This document shows, piece by piece, positions 10,828-20,801 of a stretch of 42,504 nucleotides of DNA. The position numbers and the translations under genes were made by a program. The notes below the pieces were generated by a model, which was not told the origin of the DNA, made no database searches, and was given only the letters and a program-made list of their open reading frames with translations. Origin of the DNA: Pseudoxanthobacter soli DSM 19599 (lineage in GTDB: Bacteria > Pseudomonadota > Alphaproteobacteria > Rhizobiales > Segnochrobactraceae); contig CAMDHY010000026.1 in the NCBI GenBank assembly GCA_945898215.1, forward strand, positions 1-42,504. The letters are read 5' to 3'. Within the stretch, counting starts at the first letter, position 1. Each line of letters begins with the position of its first letter.

Positions 10828-11707
10828 CAGTGGCCCTCCCCGTGCATCGGCGGCCGCTTGCCGGTCATCACCGTGTAGAAGATCCACGAGAACAAGAGGA
10901 TGATGAGGAAGTAGACGATCGACATCGCCGCTGCCGGGCCGAGGTCGAACTGCCCCACCGCCATCTTCACGAGGTCGATCGACAGGAAGGTCGTTGCGTT
11001 GCCGGGGCCGCCGCCGGTGACGACGAACGGCTCGGTGTAGATCATGAAGCTATCCATGAACCGGAGCAGCACGGCGATGATCAGGACGTGCTTGATCTTC
11101 GGCAGCTGGATGTAGCGGAAGACCGACAGCCGCGAGGCGCCGTCGATGCGCGCCGCCTGGTAGAAGGCGTCGGGGATGGAGCGCAGGCCGGCATAGGCGA
11201 GCAGCACGACGAGGCTCGTCCAGTGCCAGACGTCCATGACGACGACCGTCACCCACGCCGACACGGTGTCCTGCGTGTAGTTGTAGGGAATGCCGAGGTT
11301 GTTGACGGCGGCGCCGAGCAGGCCGATGTCGCCGCGGCCGAACACCTGCCAGATGGTGCCGACGACGTTCCACGGAATGAGCAGCGGCAGCGCCATCAGC
11401 ACGAGGCAGGCCGAGGCCCAGACGCCGCTCTTCGGCATCGTCAGCGCGATCGCCACGCCGAGCGGGATCTCGATGGCGAGGATGATCGCCGAAAACGCGA
11501 TCTGGCGGATCAGCGCGTCGTGGAAGCGCGAGGAGGCGAGGAGTTCCTCGTACCATTCGGTGCCGGCCCAGAAGAACTGGTTGTTGCCGAAGGTGTCCTG
11601 CACCGAATAGTTCACCACCGTCATCAGCGGGATGATCGCCGAGATCGCCACGATGACGAGCACGGGCAGGACGAGGAACCAGGCCTTCTGGTTGACGGGC
11701 TTGTCCA

Positions 11708-11708
<1 letters not shown>
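10827..11708 (-). CDS. glpP: Glycerol ABC transporter permease GlpP
   Basis: A 293-residue MalF-type permease with about six membrane segments. It begins MDKPVNQKAWFLVLPVLVIV and has the typical periplasmic loop after the first helix. The EAA loop is AFYQAARIDGASRLSVFRYI, near residue 190. The ATG at 11706-11708 overlaps the glpT stop by one base and the gene's own stop overlaps glpQ by one base, so glpT-glpP-glpQ are joined by TGATG couplings and would be made in matched amounts. It acts as one half of the glycerol channel in the inner membrane. Confidence 0.9.
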
Positions 11709-12793
<1,085 letters not shown>

Positions 12794-12803
12794 CGTCGCC
12801 TCC

Positions 12804-13892
12804 TCAAGCCGCCGCTGCGCGCGTCGGCGCGGCGACGAGACGCTCGCCGGCGCCGAACACGAACATGCGGTGCGGGTCGACATAGACCTCGACCGGCGCG
12901 CCAGGCGCGAGGTCGTGGACGCCGTGGGCGAGCGCAACCCAGTAGTGTTCGCCGTGCGTCAGGTGGACGAAGCTCTCCGACCCGGTGATCTCCACCGCCC
13001 GCACCGTGCCCGACAGCGCCACCGCGTCGGCGGTCTGCCGGCGCAGATAGAGGTGGTTTGGGCGGAAGCCGAGGGTCACCGCGCCCTCGCCGACGACGGC
13101 GAGCGGGCCGAGCGGCGGCAGCACGGTGCCGTCGGCGAGCACCACGGTGCCGCCGCGCCCGGTGGCGGCGACGAAATTCATCGGCGGATCGGAGAAGGTC
13201 TCCGCCGTCGCCTTGTCGATCGGCCGGCGGTAAACCTCGAGCGTCGGGCCGAACTGGGTGACGCGGCCCTTCGCCAGCGTCGCCGTCGATCCGCCGAGAA
13301 GCAGCGCCTCGGTCGGCTCGGTCGTCGCGTAGACGAAGATCGCGCCGGAGGCCGAGAAGATCTTCGGCAGTTCCTCGCGTAGTTCCTCGCGCAGCTTGTA
13401 GTCGAGGTTGGCGAGCGGCTCGTCGAGGAGCACGAGGCCCGCCTCCTTGACGAGGGCGCGGGCGATCGCGGTCCGCTGCTGCTGGCCGCCGGAGAGCTCG
13501 AGCGGCAGCCGCTGCAGGAGCGGCCCGAGGCGCAGGAGATCGGCCGCCTCGTGCACGCGCTTGTCGATCTCCGCCTTCGGCCGGCCGGCGACGCGCAGCG
13601 GCGAGGCGATGTTCTCGTAGACGGTCAGCGAGGGGTAGTTGATGAACTGCTGGTAGACCATCGCGACGTTGCGCTTCTGCACCGGCACACCGGCGACGTC
13701 CTTGCCGTCCACCAGCACGCGGCCGGTGGTCGGCTTGTCGAGGCCGGCCATCAGCCGCATCAGCGTCGTCTTGCCCGACAGCGTCGGCCCGAGCAGCACG
13801 TTGAGCGAGCCGGCGGCGAGCGTCATCGACACGCCGGAGATGTGCGTCTCGCGTCCCACCGACTTGCCGACGTCTTCGAGGGTGAGCTGCAT
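12804..13892 (-). CDS. glpS: Glycerol ABC transporter ATPase GlpS (H-loop His missing)
   Basis: A 362-residue MalK-type ATPase with a nucleotide-binding domain and a C-terminal TOBE-like domain. Walker A is GPTLSGKT (about 35-42), the signature LSGGQQQR (133-140) is canonical, and Walker B is LVLLDEPLANLD. The switch or H-loop, normally VTHDQxEA, reads YATTEPTEA with Thr191 in place of the histidine. Used with GlpT, whose signature is degenerate, the two would form one intact and one degenerate composite ATP site. The start is the ATG at 13890-13892, with GAGAGGA upstream and nine bases after glpD. Confidence 0.9.
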   Translation of the reverse strand: MQLTLEDVGKSVGRETHISGVSMTLAAGSLNVLLGPTLSGKTTLMRLMAGLDKPTTGRVLVDGKDVAGVPVQKRNVAMVYQQFINYPSLTVYENIASPLRVAGRPKAEIDKRVHEAADLLRLGPLLQRLPLELSGGQQQRTAIARALVKEAGLVLLDEPLANLDYKLREELREELPKIFSASGAIFVYATTEPTEALLLGGSTATLAKGRVTQFGPTLEVYRRPIDKATAETFSDPPMNFVAATGRGGTVVLADGTVLPPLGPLAVVGEGAVTLGFRPNHLYLRRQTADAVALSGTVRAVEITGSESFVHLTHGEHYWVALAHGVHDLAPGAPVEVYVDPHRMFVFGAGERLVAAPTRAAAA

Positions 13893-13901
13893 TCCGTCCT
13901 C

Positions 13902-15422
13902 TCAGGCCGCCGGCAGGGCGGCGGTGCCGCGCGTGGCCGCCATGTGCTCGTCGAGGGCGGCGGCCTCCTCGGCGGTGAGCCGGAGGCCGAGCTTGGAGCG
14001 GCGCCACAGCACGTCGGCGGCGGTGACGGCCCATTCGTAGGTCATCAGGTAGGAGACCTCCCGTTCGGTCAGGTCGGAGCCGAAGACGCGGCCGAGGTCG
14101 CCGGCGGACTTCGCCCCCTCGAGGATGAGGCGGGAGCGAGTGCCGTAGGCGCGCACCAGCCGCAGCGCGTGCGCCGGTGCCAGGAACGGATGGTCGCGCC
14201 GGAGGCTCTCGGCCAGCGCCGCCGCGCCGTCATGGGGGAAGTCGCCGCCCGGCAGCGCCGCCGTCGCCGTCCACGAGGGGCCGTGCGGCAGGTGGGGGCC
14301 GAGCTTGTCGAGCACCGCCTCGGCGAGGCGGCGATAGGTGGTGATCTTGCCGCCGAAGACGTCGAGGAGCGGCGCCCGGCCTTCCGGCGCCTCGAGCTCG
14401 AGCACGTAGTCGCGCGTCGCCTCCTGCGCCTTCGAGGCGCCGTCGTCATAGAGCGGGCGGACGCCGGAGTAGGTCCAGACGATCGCCTCCCGCGTCACCG
14501 GCGTGCGGAAGTACTCGCTCGCGGCGCTGACGAGATAGTCGATCTCGTCGGGGGCGATCGCCACCGCGCCGGGGTCGCCCTGATAGTCGCGATCGGTGGT
14601 GCCGATCAGCGTGAAGTCGCGCTCGTAGGGGATGGCGAAGACGATGCGGCCGTCGGAATTCTGGAATATGTAGGCACGGTCGTGGTCGTAGAGCTTGCGC
14701 ACGACGATGTGGCTGCCCTTGACGAGGCGGACGTGCGCCGGCGCGTTCGCCCGGATGGCGCCGGCGAGCACCTCGCCGACCCACGGGCCGGCGGCGTTGA
14801 CCAGCGCACGGGCGGCGATCGTCTCCACCCGTTCGGAGCCGTGGGCGCGCACGCTGACGCGCCACAGCCCGCCGTCGCGATCGGCGCCGACGCAGCGCGT
14901 CCGCGGCGCGATCGTCGCCCCGCGCGTCGCCGCGTCGAGGGCGTTGAGGGCAACCAGGCGCGAATCCTCCACCCAGCAGTCGGAATACTCGAAGCCGCGG
15001 GTATAGCCCGCCTTCAGCGGCGCGCCGGTCGGGTCGCGGGTGAGGTCGAGCGTGCGCGTCGCGGGGAGGATCTTGCGGCCGCCGAGGTGGTCGTAGACGA
15101 ACAGGCCGAGGCGCAGAAGCCACTTCGGCCGCAGGCCGTCGTGGTGCGGCAGCACGAAGCGCAGGGGCCAGATGATGTGCGGTGCCAGCTTCAGGAGCAC
15201 CTCGCGCTCCAGCAGCGCCTCGCGCACCAGCCGGAACTCGTAGTGCTCGAGATAGCGCAGGCCGCCGTGGATGAGCTTGGTCGATGACGAGGAGGTGGCG
15301 CCGCCGAGGTCGCCCTGCTCGCAGAGGTAGACCTTCAGGCCACGGCCCGCGGCGTCGCGGGCGATGCCGCACCCGTTGATGCCGCCGCCGATGATGGCGA
15401 GGTCGTAAGCCGCTGCTGGCAC
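13902..15422 (-). CDS. glpD: Aerobic glycerol-3-phosphate dehydrogenase
   Basis: A 506-residue FAD-dependent enzyme that oxidises sn-glycerol-3-phosphate to dihydroxyacetone phosphate and passes electrons to quinone at the inner membrane. The dinucleotide-binding motif is YDLAIIGGGINGCGIARDAA near the N-terminus, followed by GGATSSSSTKLIHGGLRYLE, typical of GlpD. Later blocks are ALVNAAGPWVGEVL, IGTTDRDYQGDP and VFGGKITTYRRLAEAVL. The start is placed at the GTG at 15420-15422, with GGGGA eight bases upstream, because only six residues then precede the FAD motif. An in-frame ATG at 15516-15518 would add a 32-residue extension crossing the operator region and is rejected. First gene after the glpR gap and head of the transporter operon. 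Confidence 0.92.
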   Translation of the reverse strand: MPAAAYDLAIIGGGINGCGIARDAAGRGLKVYLCEQGDLGGATSSSSTKLIHGGLRYLEHYEFRLVREALLEREVLLKLAPHIIWPLRFVLPHHDGLRPKWLLRLGLFVYDHLGGRKILPATRTLDLTRDPTGAPLKAGYTRGFEYSDCWVEDSRLVALNALDAATRGATIAPRTRCVGADRDGGLWRVSVRAHGSERVETIAARALVNAAGPWVGEVLAGAIRANAPAHVRLVKGSHIVVRKLYDHDRAYIFQNSDGRIVFAIPYERDFTLIGTTDRDYQGDPGAVAIAPDEIDYLVSAASEYFRTPVTREAIVWTYSGVRPLYDDGASKAQEATRDYVLELEAPEGRAPLLDVFGGKITTYRRLAEAVLDKLGPHLPHGPSWTATAALPGGDFPHDGAAALAESLRRDHPFLAPAHALRLVRAYGTRSRLILEGAKSAGDLGRVFGSDLTEREVSYLMTYEWAVTAADVLWRRSKLGLRLTAEEAAALDEHMAATRGTAALPAA

Positions 15423-15493
15423 GCCGTTTCCCCGTCGGGCGCTCGTTGCGGCCACGGAGGGCCTCGGCGCCTTGGTTCTTTCACGGCAAACGC

Positions 15494-15546
15494 TAAGCGA
15501 AAACGAAACCGCGCGCAATACGCCTCAAAGCGAAAGCCAACCGAAA
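15494..15546 (-). promoter_or_regulatory. Putative GlpR operator repeats before glpD
   Basis: Read on the minus strand, 15494-15509 gives GTTTCGTTTTCGCTTA and 15525-15546 contains TTTCGGTTGGCTTTCGCTTT. Both are runs of TTTCG/TTCGGTT units, and the second shares TTCGCTTTG-like sequence with the site before glpR (16456-16480). DeoR/GlpR regulators of alphaproteobacteria bind TTTCG-type direct repeats. The location between glpR and glpD fits control of glpD and the transporter genes. Confidence 0.6.
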
Positions 15547-15595
15547 ATAATGCTGCACTGCACGAAAGTCTTCGGCACTGCAGCGCGCCTCCGCG

Positions 15596-16387
15596 TCACC
15601 CTTCGGGGGCCGCCGCCGGCGACGGCATCGCCTCGATCACCTCGACGCCGTGCGAGCGGCAGATCTCGGCGAAGGGCTGCGAGATCAGCCGGTCGGTGAC
15701 GAAGGCGTCAACTTCGGAGACGTGGGCGATGCGGATCGGCGCCGAGCGCTCGAACTTCAACCGGTCGGCGGCGAGGATGACCTTGCGGGCGTTGTCGATG
15801 ATCGCCCGCGACACCCTGACCTCGCGATAGTCGAAGTCGAGCAGCACGCCGTCCTCCTCGATCGCCGAGGCGCCGATGACGGCGTGGTCGACCTTGAACT
15901 GGCGGATGAAGTCCACCGCCGCCGACCCGACGACGCCGCCGTCGGAGCGCCGCACCGGCCCGCCGGCGACGATCACCTCGATCCGCGGGTTGCGGTACAA
16001 CAGGTTGGCGACGTTGAGATTGTTGGTGATGACGAGCAGGCCCTTGTGGCCCTGCAGCGCCCGCGCCACCTCTTCCGTCGTGGTGCCGATGTTGATGAAC
16101 AGCGACGAGTTGTCGGGGATCAGGCGCGCCGCCGCCTCGCCGATCGCGCGCTTCTCCTCCGGGGCGATGAAGCGGCGGGCGTCGTAGCCGACGTTCTCGA
16201 CGCCCGACGAGATCACCGCGCCGCCGTGCACGCGCGACAACAGCCGCTGGTCGCAGAGCTCGTTCAGGTCCTTGCGGATCGTCTGCGGCGTGACGCCGAA
16301 GCGGCCGGCGAGGTCGTCGACGCCGACACGACCCTGCGCGCGGGCCAGCGCCAGGATATCGCCCTGGCGCGGCGAAAGAGCGTTCAT
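15596..16387 (-). CDS. glpR: DeoR-family glycerol-3-phosphate regulon repressor
   Basis: A 263-residue DeoR-family repressor. The N-terminal winged helix covers about 5-58, with the signature GRVGVDDLAGRFGVTPQTIR and then KDLNELCDQRLLSRVHGGAV. The C-terminal sugar-phosphate sensing domain has the IGTTTEEVARAL loop, VITNNLNVANLL, VAGGPVRRSDGGVVG and the conserved acidic DYREVRVSRAII and LAADRLKFER blocks. The expected effector is glycerol-3-phosphate, which would release DNA. The start ATG (16385-16387) has GGAGGA eight bases upstream. It is co-directional with glpD and separated from it by about 170 bp, and similar TTTCG repeats lie before both, so it probably also controls itself. Confidence 0.9.
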   Translation of the reverse strand: MNALSPRQGDILALARAQGRVGVDDLAGRFGVTPQTIRKDLNELCDQRLLSRVHGGAVISSGVENVGYDARRFIAPEEKRAIGEAAARLIPDNSSLFINIGTTTEEVARALQGHKGLLVITNNLNVANLLYRNPRIEVIVAGGPVRRSDGGVVGSAAVDFIRQFKVDHAVIGASAIEEDGVLLDFDYREVRVSRAIIDNARKVILAADRLKFERSAPIRIAHVSEVDAFVTDRLISQPFAEICRSHGVEVIEAMPSPAAAPEG

Positions 16388-16455
16388 GCCGGCGTCCTCC
16401 CCTGCGGCGGTTCCCGCCGTCGTGCGGGTCTCACGTTAGGGGAGTTTCGCCCATT

Positions 16456-16480
16456 CGCAAAGCGAACCGAACGAAAGCGA
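16456..16480 (-). promoter_or_regulatory. Putative GlpR operator before glpR
   Basis: On the minus strand the site reads TTTCGTTCGGTTCGCTTTG with flanking TCGC and CG. It carries the same TTTCG, TTCGGTT and TTCGCTTTG elements as the pair at 15494-15546. It begins about 70 bases before the glpR start, a fitting place for autoregulation. Confidence 0.55.
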
Positions 16481-16523
16481 TGCGAAGCCGGCGGGCGAAG
16501 ATCGCGGCCGCCGGCCGCCCGCC

Positions 16524-17891
16524 TCAGGTGCGCTCGAAGCCGCGCCACAGCTCCCAGTCGGTGACGCGGCGATCATACTCGAACTGCTCCCAGCGCGCCG
16601 TGTGCAGGTAGTGCTCGATGACGTCGTCACCGAACGCGGCCCGCAGCATGTCCGACTTCTCGAGCTCGCCGATCGCCTCGCGCAGCGTCTTCGGGATCTC
16701 GCGCACGCCGGTCTTGCCGTAGTTGTCGCCCGCCTGCATCGGCTCGAGCTCCATCTTCTTGTCGATGCCGTCGAGGCCGGCGGCGAGCAGCGCCGCGAAC
16801 GTCAGGTACGGGTTGATGTCGCCTCCCGGCATCCGGCACTCGACGCGCAGCGCCTTGCCGTGGCCGCAGAGCCTGAAGCCGGCGGTGCGGTTGTCGATGC
16901 TCCACACCGCCTTCGTCGGCGCGAAGGTGCCGGCCTGGAAGCGCTTGTAGGAGTTGATGTAGGGCGCCAGGAAGTAGGTGAGGGCGCGGGCGTGGTGGAG
17001 CTGGCCGGCGAGGAACTGCCGGCACATCTCCGACATGCCGTGCTCGCCCTCCGGATCGTGGAACAGCGGCTTGCCGGAGGCCTTGTCCCACAGGCTGGCG
17101 TGGACGTGGGCCGAGTTGCCGGCGACGTTGTAGTCGTACTTCGCCATGAAGGTGATCGAGACGCCGTGCTGGTCGGCGATCTCCTTCATGGCGTTCTTCA
17201 GGATCGAGTGGCGGTCGGCCATCTCGACCGCCTCGCCGTAGCGCACGTTGATCTCGGACTGGCCCGGGCCCCACTCGCCCTTGGAGTTCTCGACCGGGAT
17301 GCCGGCACCCTCGAGCCCGTTTCGGAAGGCGCGCAAAAGCGGCTCCTCGCGGGTCGTCTGCAGGATGGCGTAGTCCTCGATATAGTAGCCGGAGGTCTCG
17401 AGCTTCTTGTAGCCCTTCTTCGCGGCTTCCGCGTAACTGTCCTTGAAGATGTAGAACTCGAGTTCGGAGGCGAGCGCCGCCGTCCAGCCGCGCTCGGCGA
17501 GCTTGGCCGTCTGCTTCTTCAGCATGGCGCGCGGCGAATAGGGGATCGGCTCGCCGTGGTGGTCGTTGACGTCGCACAGCACCAGCGCCGTGCCCGGCAG
17601 CCACGGCGTCAGGCAGAGCGTCGTCATGTCGGGCTTCAGCACGAAGTCGCCATAGCCCGCCGCCCAGCTCGTGCCGGCGTAGCCCTGCACCATCTCGTTG
17701 TCGATGTCGGTGGCGAGCAGGTAGTTGCAGGCGTGGGTCTCCTCGTGCGCGCCCTGGACGAAGTAGCGGGCCGACATCCGCTTGCCGGCGAGGCGCCCCT
17801 GCATGTCGACGAAGGCGGTGACGACGGTATCGATCGTCTTGTCGTCGACGAGCTCGCACAGGCGCTCGAAGGTCAGGTTGCCGGCCATCAT
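16524..17891 (-). CDS. Glutamine-synthetase-family ligase (gamma-glutamyl-amine synthetase-like)
   Basis: A 455-residue member of the glutamine synthetase superfamily. It has the beta-grasp N-terminal region (VVTAFVDMQGRLAGKRMSAR) and the catalytic domain with ASELEFYIFKD, GPGQSEINVRYG, the ATP/ammonia-site NSAHVHASLW, the glutamate-binding VWSIDNRTAGFRLCG and NPYLTFAALLAAGLDG. Members with this architecture that are not GlnA usually attach glutamate to amines or polyamines; the amine here is not determined. Two adjacent Met codons can start the protein. The second (17886-17888) has the better spacing from GAGGA. The gene heads a group with a transporter and a second ligase of the same superfamily (20802-22172). 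Confidence 0.8.
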   Translation of the reverse strand: MMAGNLTFERLCELVDDKTIDTVVTAFVDMQGRLAGKRMSARYFVQGAHEETHACNYLLATDIDNEMVQGYAGTSWAAGYGDFVLKPDMTTLCLTPWLPGTALVLCDVNDHHGEPIPYSPRAMLKKQTAKLAERGWTAALASELEFYIFKDSYAEAAKKGYKKLETSGYYIEDYAILQTTREEPLLRAFRNGLEGAGIPVENSKGEWGPGQSEINVRYGEAVEMADRHSILKNAMKEIADQHGVSITFMAKYDYNVAGNSAHVHASLWDKASGKPLFHDPEGEHGMSEMCRQFLAGQLHHARALTYFLAPYINSYKRFQAGTFAPTKAVWSIDNRTAGFRLCGHGKALRVECRMPGGDINPYLTFAALLAAGLDGIDKKMELEPMQAGDNYGKTGVREIPKTLREAIGELEKSDMLRAAFGDDVIEHYLHTARWEQFEYDRRVTDWELWRGFERT

Positions 17892-18048
17892 GGTCCTCGT
17901 CGAAGATTGTCCCCCGGCCGCGCGGGCCGTGGCGAGATGCGTAGCACGCCCGCCCCGCACGCGGTCAATCGCGGCGCGCGCTGAGCCGGCAAAGACTGGA
18001 GCCGCAGGCACGGCGGGGGACCTGCGTTGCATCCGCCGCCGTCGCTTT

Positions 18049-18208
18049 CCTTCTCCCACCGCGCGGTGGGAGAAGGTGCCCGAAGGGCGGATGAGGGCCG
18101 CCCGGCAAGGCCGGGCGGAAGCGTCAGACCGCAGCCGCCGGCGCCCGTCGGGCACCGCCCTCATCCGGCGCTTCGCGCCACCTTCTCCCGGCGCAGCCAG
18201 GAGAAGGG
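18049..18208. repeat. Palindromic intergenic repeat, family B, copy 1 (double)
   Basis: The element begins with the hairpin CCTTCTCCC...GGGAGAAGG, continues GTGCCCGAAGGGCGGATGAG, and after a second GC hairpin is mirrored by CCCTCATCCGGCGCTTCGCG and a closing CCTTCTCCC...GGAGAAGG. It is a head-to-head pair of the unit also seen at 36657, 37861 and 38491. It fills much of the 432-bp gap between the first ligase and the MFS gene; no gene is seen in that gap. Confidence 0.85.
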
Positions 18209-18323
18209 AAGAACGGCGGTTTCCCTGAACTCCAAAAACCCTTAGCCGGCTCGCACCGTCACGCGCGCTTCACGCTGCGCTATCAAGGTGCCCGCCGACG
18301 CACCGGTCGATGTGGGGGTCTTC

Positions 18324-19874
18324 ATGTCAGAGCAGCCGTCCAGTCACGCGAGCCACGAGCACGCCACCGGCAGGACCGTGCAGCACTACATCGACGAGCG
18401 GCCCAACTGGCCGGACGGCACCCCCGTGCCGGTGACGCCGATGACGACGATGCAGTGGCGCATCTGGAGCCTCGCCGCCGCCGGCAAGTTCTTCGAGGGC
18501 CTCGTCGTCTTCATGACCGGCGTGGCGCTGCCGCTGATCGCCAACGAATTCGGCCTCGGCGCTCTTGAGCACGGCGTCGTCGGTGCGGCCTCGCTCGCCG
18601 GCATCCTCGTCGGCGCGCTGCTCCTCGGCGGCCTCGCCGATCAGTTCGGCCGCAAGCTGATGTTCATCGTCGAGATGGTGCTGTTCATCATCTTCCTGGT
18701 GCTGCTGTCGCTGGCGCCGAGCTACGCCTGGCTCGTCGTCTTCCTGTTCGGCATCGGGCTGGCGCTCGGCTGCGACTATCCGACGGCCCACCTCATCATT
18801 TCCGAGAGCATCCCGACAACCGCCCGCGGCCGCCTCGTGCTCGGCGCCTTCGCCTTCCAGGCGGTCGGTGCCCTCGTCGGCACCGCCGTCGGCTACGTCG
18901 TCCTCACCCTCGACCCCGACGTCACCGCCTGGCGGTGGATGTACGCCTCCGCCATCATCCCCGGCGCGATCGTGCTCGCCGGCCGCTTCTTCGTCACCGA
19001 GAGCGCGCCCTGGCTGTTCGCCCGCGGCCGCCACCGCGACGCGGAGCGTGAGACGGCGCGCCTACTGCTGCGCAAGCCCGCCTATCCGAAGAAGGTCGTG
19101 CTCGCCGCCCCTCATCCTCACACGGCCGCGGAGGCGGAAAACAGCGGCTGGATGGCCCTGTTCACCTCCAAGAACCGCCGCGCCACCATCCTCGCCTCGG
19201 TGCCGTGGTTCCTGCAGGATCTGTCCACCTACGGCATCGGCATCTTCACGCCGACGATCCTCGCCGCCACCCTCGGCCACGACAGCGGCAACGCCCGCAA
19301 CGTCGCCGAGATCATCCAGAACGACATCGCCGCCGCCGAGGGCGCGGCGATGATCGACGTGCTGCTCATCGTCGGCATCATCTTCGCCGTGCTGCTCGCC
19401 GACCGGGTCGGCCGCATCCCGCTGCAGATCCTCGGCTTCATCGGCTGCGCCGCCGGCCTGCTGATCGCATCGTTCTCCGCCTACTACGACGGGGCGATGG
19501 GCACGGCGCTGATCTTCATCGGCTTCATGCTGTTCAACTTCATGACCAATCTCGGCCCGAACGCCCAGACCTACCTGCTCGCCGGCGAGGTCTTCCCGAC
19601 CGCGATCCGCGGCAAGGGCGCGGGCTTCGCCGCCGCCTTCGCCAAGATCGGCGCCGTGCTCACCGCCTTCGGCTTCCCGATCCTGTTGTCGGCCATCGGC
19701 CAGCAGGCGCTGCTCTACGGCCTCGTGGCGATGTCGCTCCTCGGCGCCGCCGTCACGTGGTGGTTCCGCATCGAGACCACCGGCGTCAGCCTCGACGACG
19801 TCGGCAAGCACGGCCACCACTCCCATACGGCACCGACGGTGCCGGCGACGGAGCGGGGGACGGTGGAGCTCTGA
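18324..19874 (+). CDS. MFS transporter (sugar/other transporter type)
   Basis: A 516-residue major facilitator protein with about twelve membrane helices and a long, His-rich N-terminal tail. The loop 2-3 motif GGLADQFGRKLMF and the loop 8-9 counterpart LLADRVGRIPLQ, plus GCDYPTAHLIISESIPTTARGR after helix 4 and PTAIRGKGAG near helix 10, place it in the sugar/metabolite:H+ symporter group. The start chosen is the ATG at 18324 (MSEQPSSHASHEH), with GTGGGGG nine bases upstream; a GTG at 18288 is possible. The C-terminus also contains a short His run (KHGHHSH). The substrate is unknown; the flanking ligases suggest an amine or amino-acid derivative, which is inference only. Confidence 0.8.
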   Translation: MSEQPSSHASHEHATGRTVQHYIDERPNWPDGTPVPVTPMTTMQWRIWSLAAAGKFFEGLVVFMTGVALPLIANEFGLGALEHGVVGAASLAGILVGALLLGGLADQFGRKLMFIVEMVLFIIFLVLLSLAPSYAWLVVFLFGIGLALGCDYPTAHLIISESIPTTARGRLVLGAFAFQAVGALVGTAVGYVVLTLDPDVTAWRWMYASAIIPGAIVLAGRFFVTESAPWLFARGRHRDAERETARLLLRKPAYPKKVVLAAPHPHTAAEAENSGWMALFTSKNRRATILASVPWFLQDLSTYGIGIFTPTILAATLGHDSGNARNVAEIIQNDIAAAEGAAMIDVLLIVGIIFAVLLADRVGRIPLQILGFIGCAAGLLIASFSAYYDGAMGTALIFIGFMLFNFMTNLGPNAQTYLLAGEVFPTAIRGKGAGFAAAFAKIGAVLTAFGFPILLSAIGQQALLYGLVAMSLLGAAVTWWFRIETTGVSLDDVGKHGHHSHTAPTVPATERGTVEL

Positions 19875-19902
19875 TCGGGTGATCTCTCGAAGGCTGCGGC
19901 CC

Positions 19903-20730
19903 TCACGCCGCCGCCTTCGCCCCGCCCGCCGCGTGCCAGAGTTCGGCCACCCGCGGGAACGCCTCGGTGCCGTGCTGGATGCGTTTCGCCTCGGTGACGT
20001 CGCCCCAGCTGACGACGGCCGACTGGTAGGCCGGCCGCTCCGCGATCCGCCGGTACCAGCGGTCGAGGTTGCCGAGGTGCGCCCACAAGGGCGCCATCAT
20101 GAACGACTCCAGCCGGCGCACGTAGACGACGAGCGCCACGTCGGCCATCGAGTAGCCGTCGCCGGCGAGGTGCTCGGTCTTGCCCAGCGTCTCGTCCATC
20201 TCCTCGAACAGCTTGCGGAAGGTGGCGATCGAGCCCGGCAGCAGCGGCGAATCGAGGCCCGCCTCGATGTTGGTCTGGTCGTTCTTCTTGCGAACGCCGT
20301 CCTTCATGGTGGCGTAGTATTCGGAGAGCGCCTCCTTTTCCTTCTCCTTGTAGATGTGCCGGTTGACGATGCAGACGCCGAGGCTGCGGCTCGCCACGTG
20401 TACGCTCTCGTCGATCTTGCGCATCCAGATGCGCGCCCGCGCCCGCTCCACCGGCGCGGCGGGGCGGAGCGGCCGCTCCGGGAAGACGTCTTCGAGGTAT
20501 TCTAGGATAACCAGGGATTCCGGGATGGCCACGCCGTCGTGGATGATCGTCGGCACCAAGCCCTTGGGGTTCAGCGCGTGATAATTCGGCGGCAGGTTGC
20601 CGACGTCGCCGCGCGCGGTGTCGACGATGACGCTCTCCCAGGCGATCTGCTTCTCGTCGAGGGCGAGCCGCACGCGCTGCGCGGCGGTGGAGCGGTCGTA
20701 GTGGAAAAGTGTCAGCTTCGGCGTGTCCAT
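19903..20730 (-). CDS. Glutathione S-transferase-like protein
   Basis: A 275-residue protein with the glutathione S-transferase layout. The N-terminal thioredoxin-like domain (about 3-85) has KLTLFHYDRSTAAQRVRLAL, HALNPKGLVPTIIHDG with the cis-Pro, and the glutathione-contacting IPESLVILEYLEDVFPERPL. The C-terminal helical domain (about 95-250) holds DGYSMADVALVVYVRRLE, matching the conserved ADVALxxY box. Its length is at the long end for the family because of an insertion rich in Lys and Glu (YKEKEKEALSEYY). The ATG at 20728-20730 has GAGG eight bases upstream. It converges on the MFS gene. It may act in conjugation or isomerisation of an intermediate; no substrate is evident. Confidence 0.8.
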   Translation of the reverse strand: MDTPKLTLFHYDRSTAAQRVRLALDEKQIAWESVIVDTARGDVGNLPPNYHALNPKGLVPTIIHDGVAIPESLVILEYLEDVFPERPLRPAAPVERARARIWMRKIDESVHVASRSLGVCIVNRHIYKEKEKEALSEYYATMKDGVRKKNDQTNIEAGLDSPLLPGSIATFRKLFEEMDETLGKTEHLAGDGYSMADVALVVYVRRLESFMMAPLWAHLGNLDRWYRRIAERPAYQSAVVSWGDVTEAKRIQHGTEAFPRVAELWHAAGGAKAAA

Positions 20731-20801
20731 GGGCGTGTCCTCGAACGGATGGGGCGTGGCCCGCCCTCGTCTCTCGATTTGCGGAAAGAGATGCGGCGGC
20801 G

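Noticed and set aside
15423-15518. Upstream ATG start for GlpD
   Set aside because: It would place coding sequence across the operator repeats and add 32 residues not seen in the family; the GTG at 15422 has a ribosome-binding site and the expected length.
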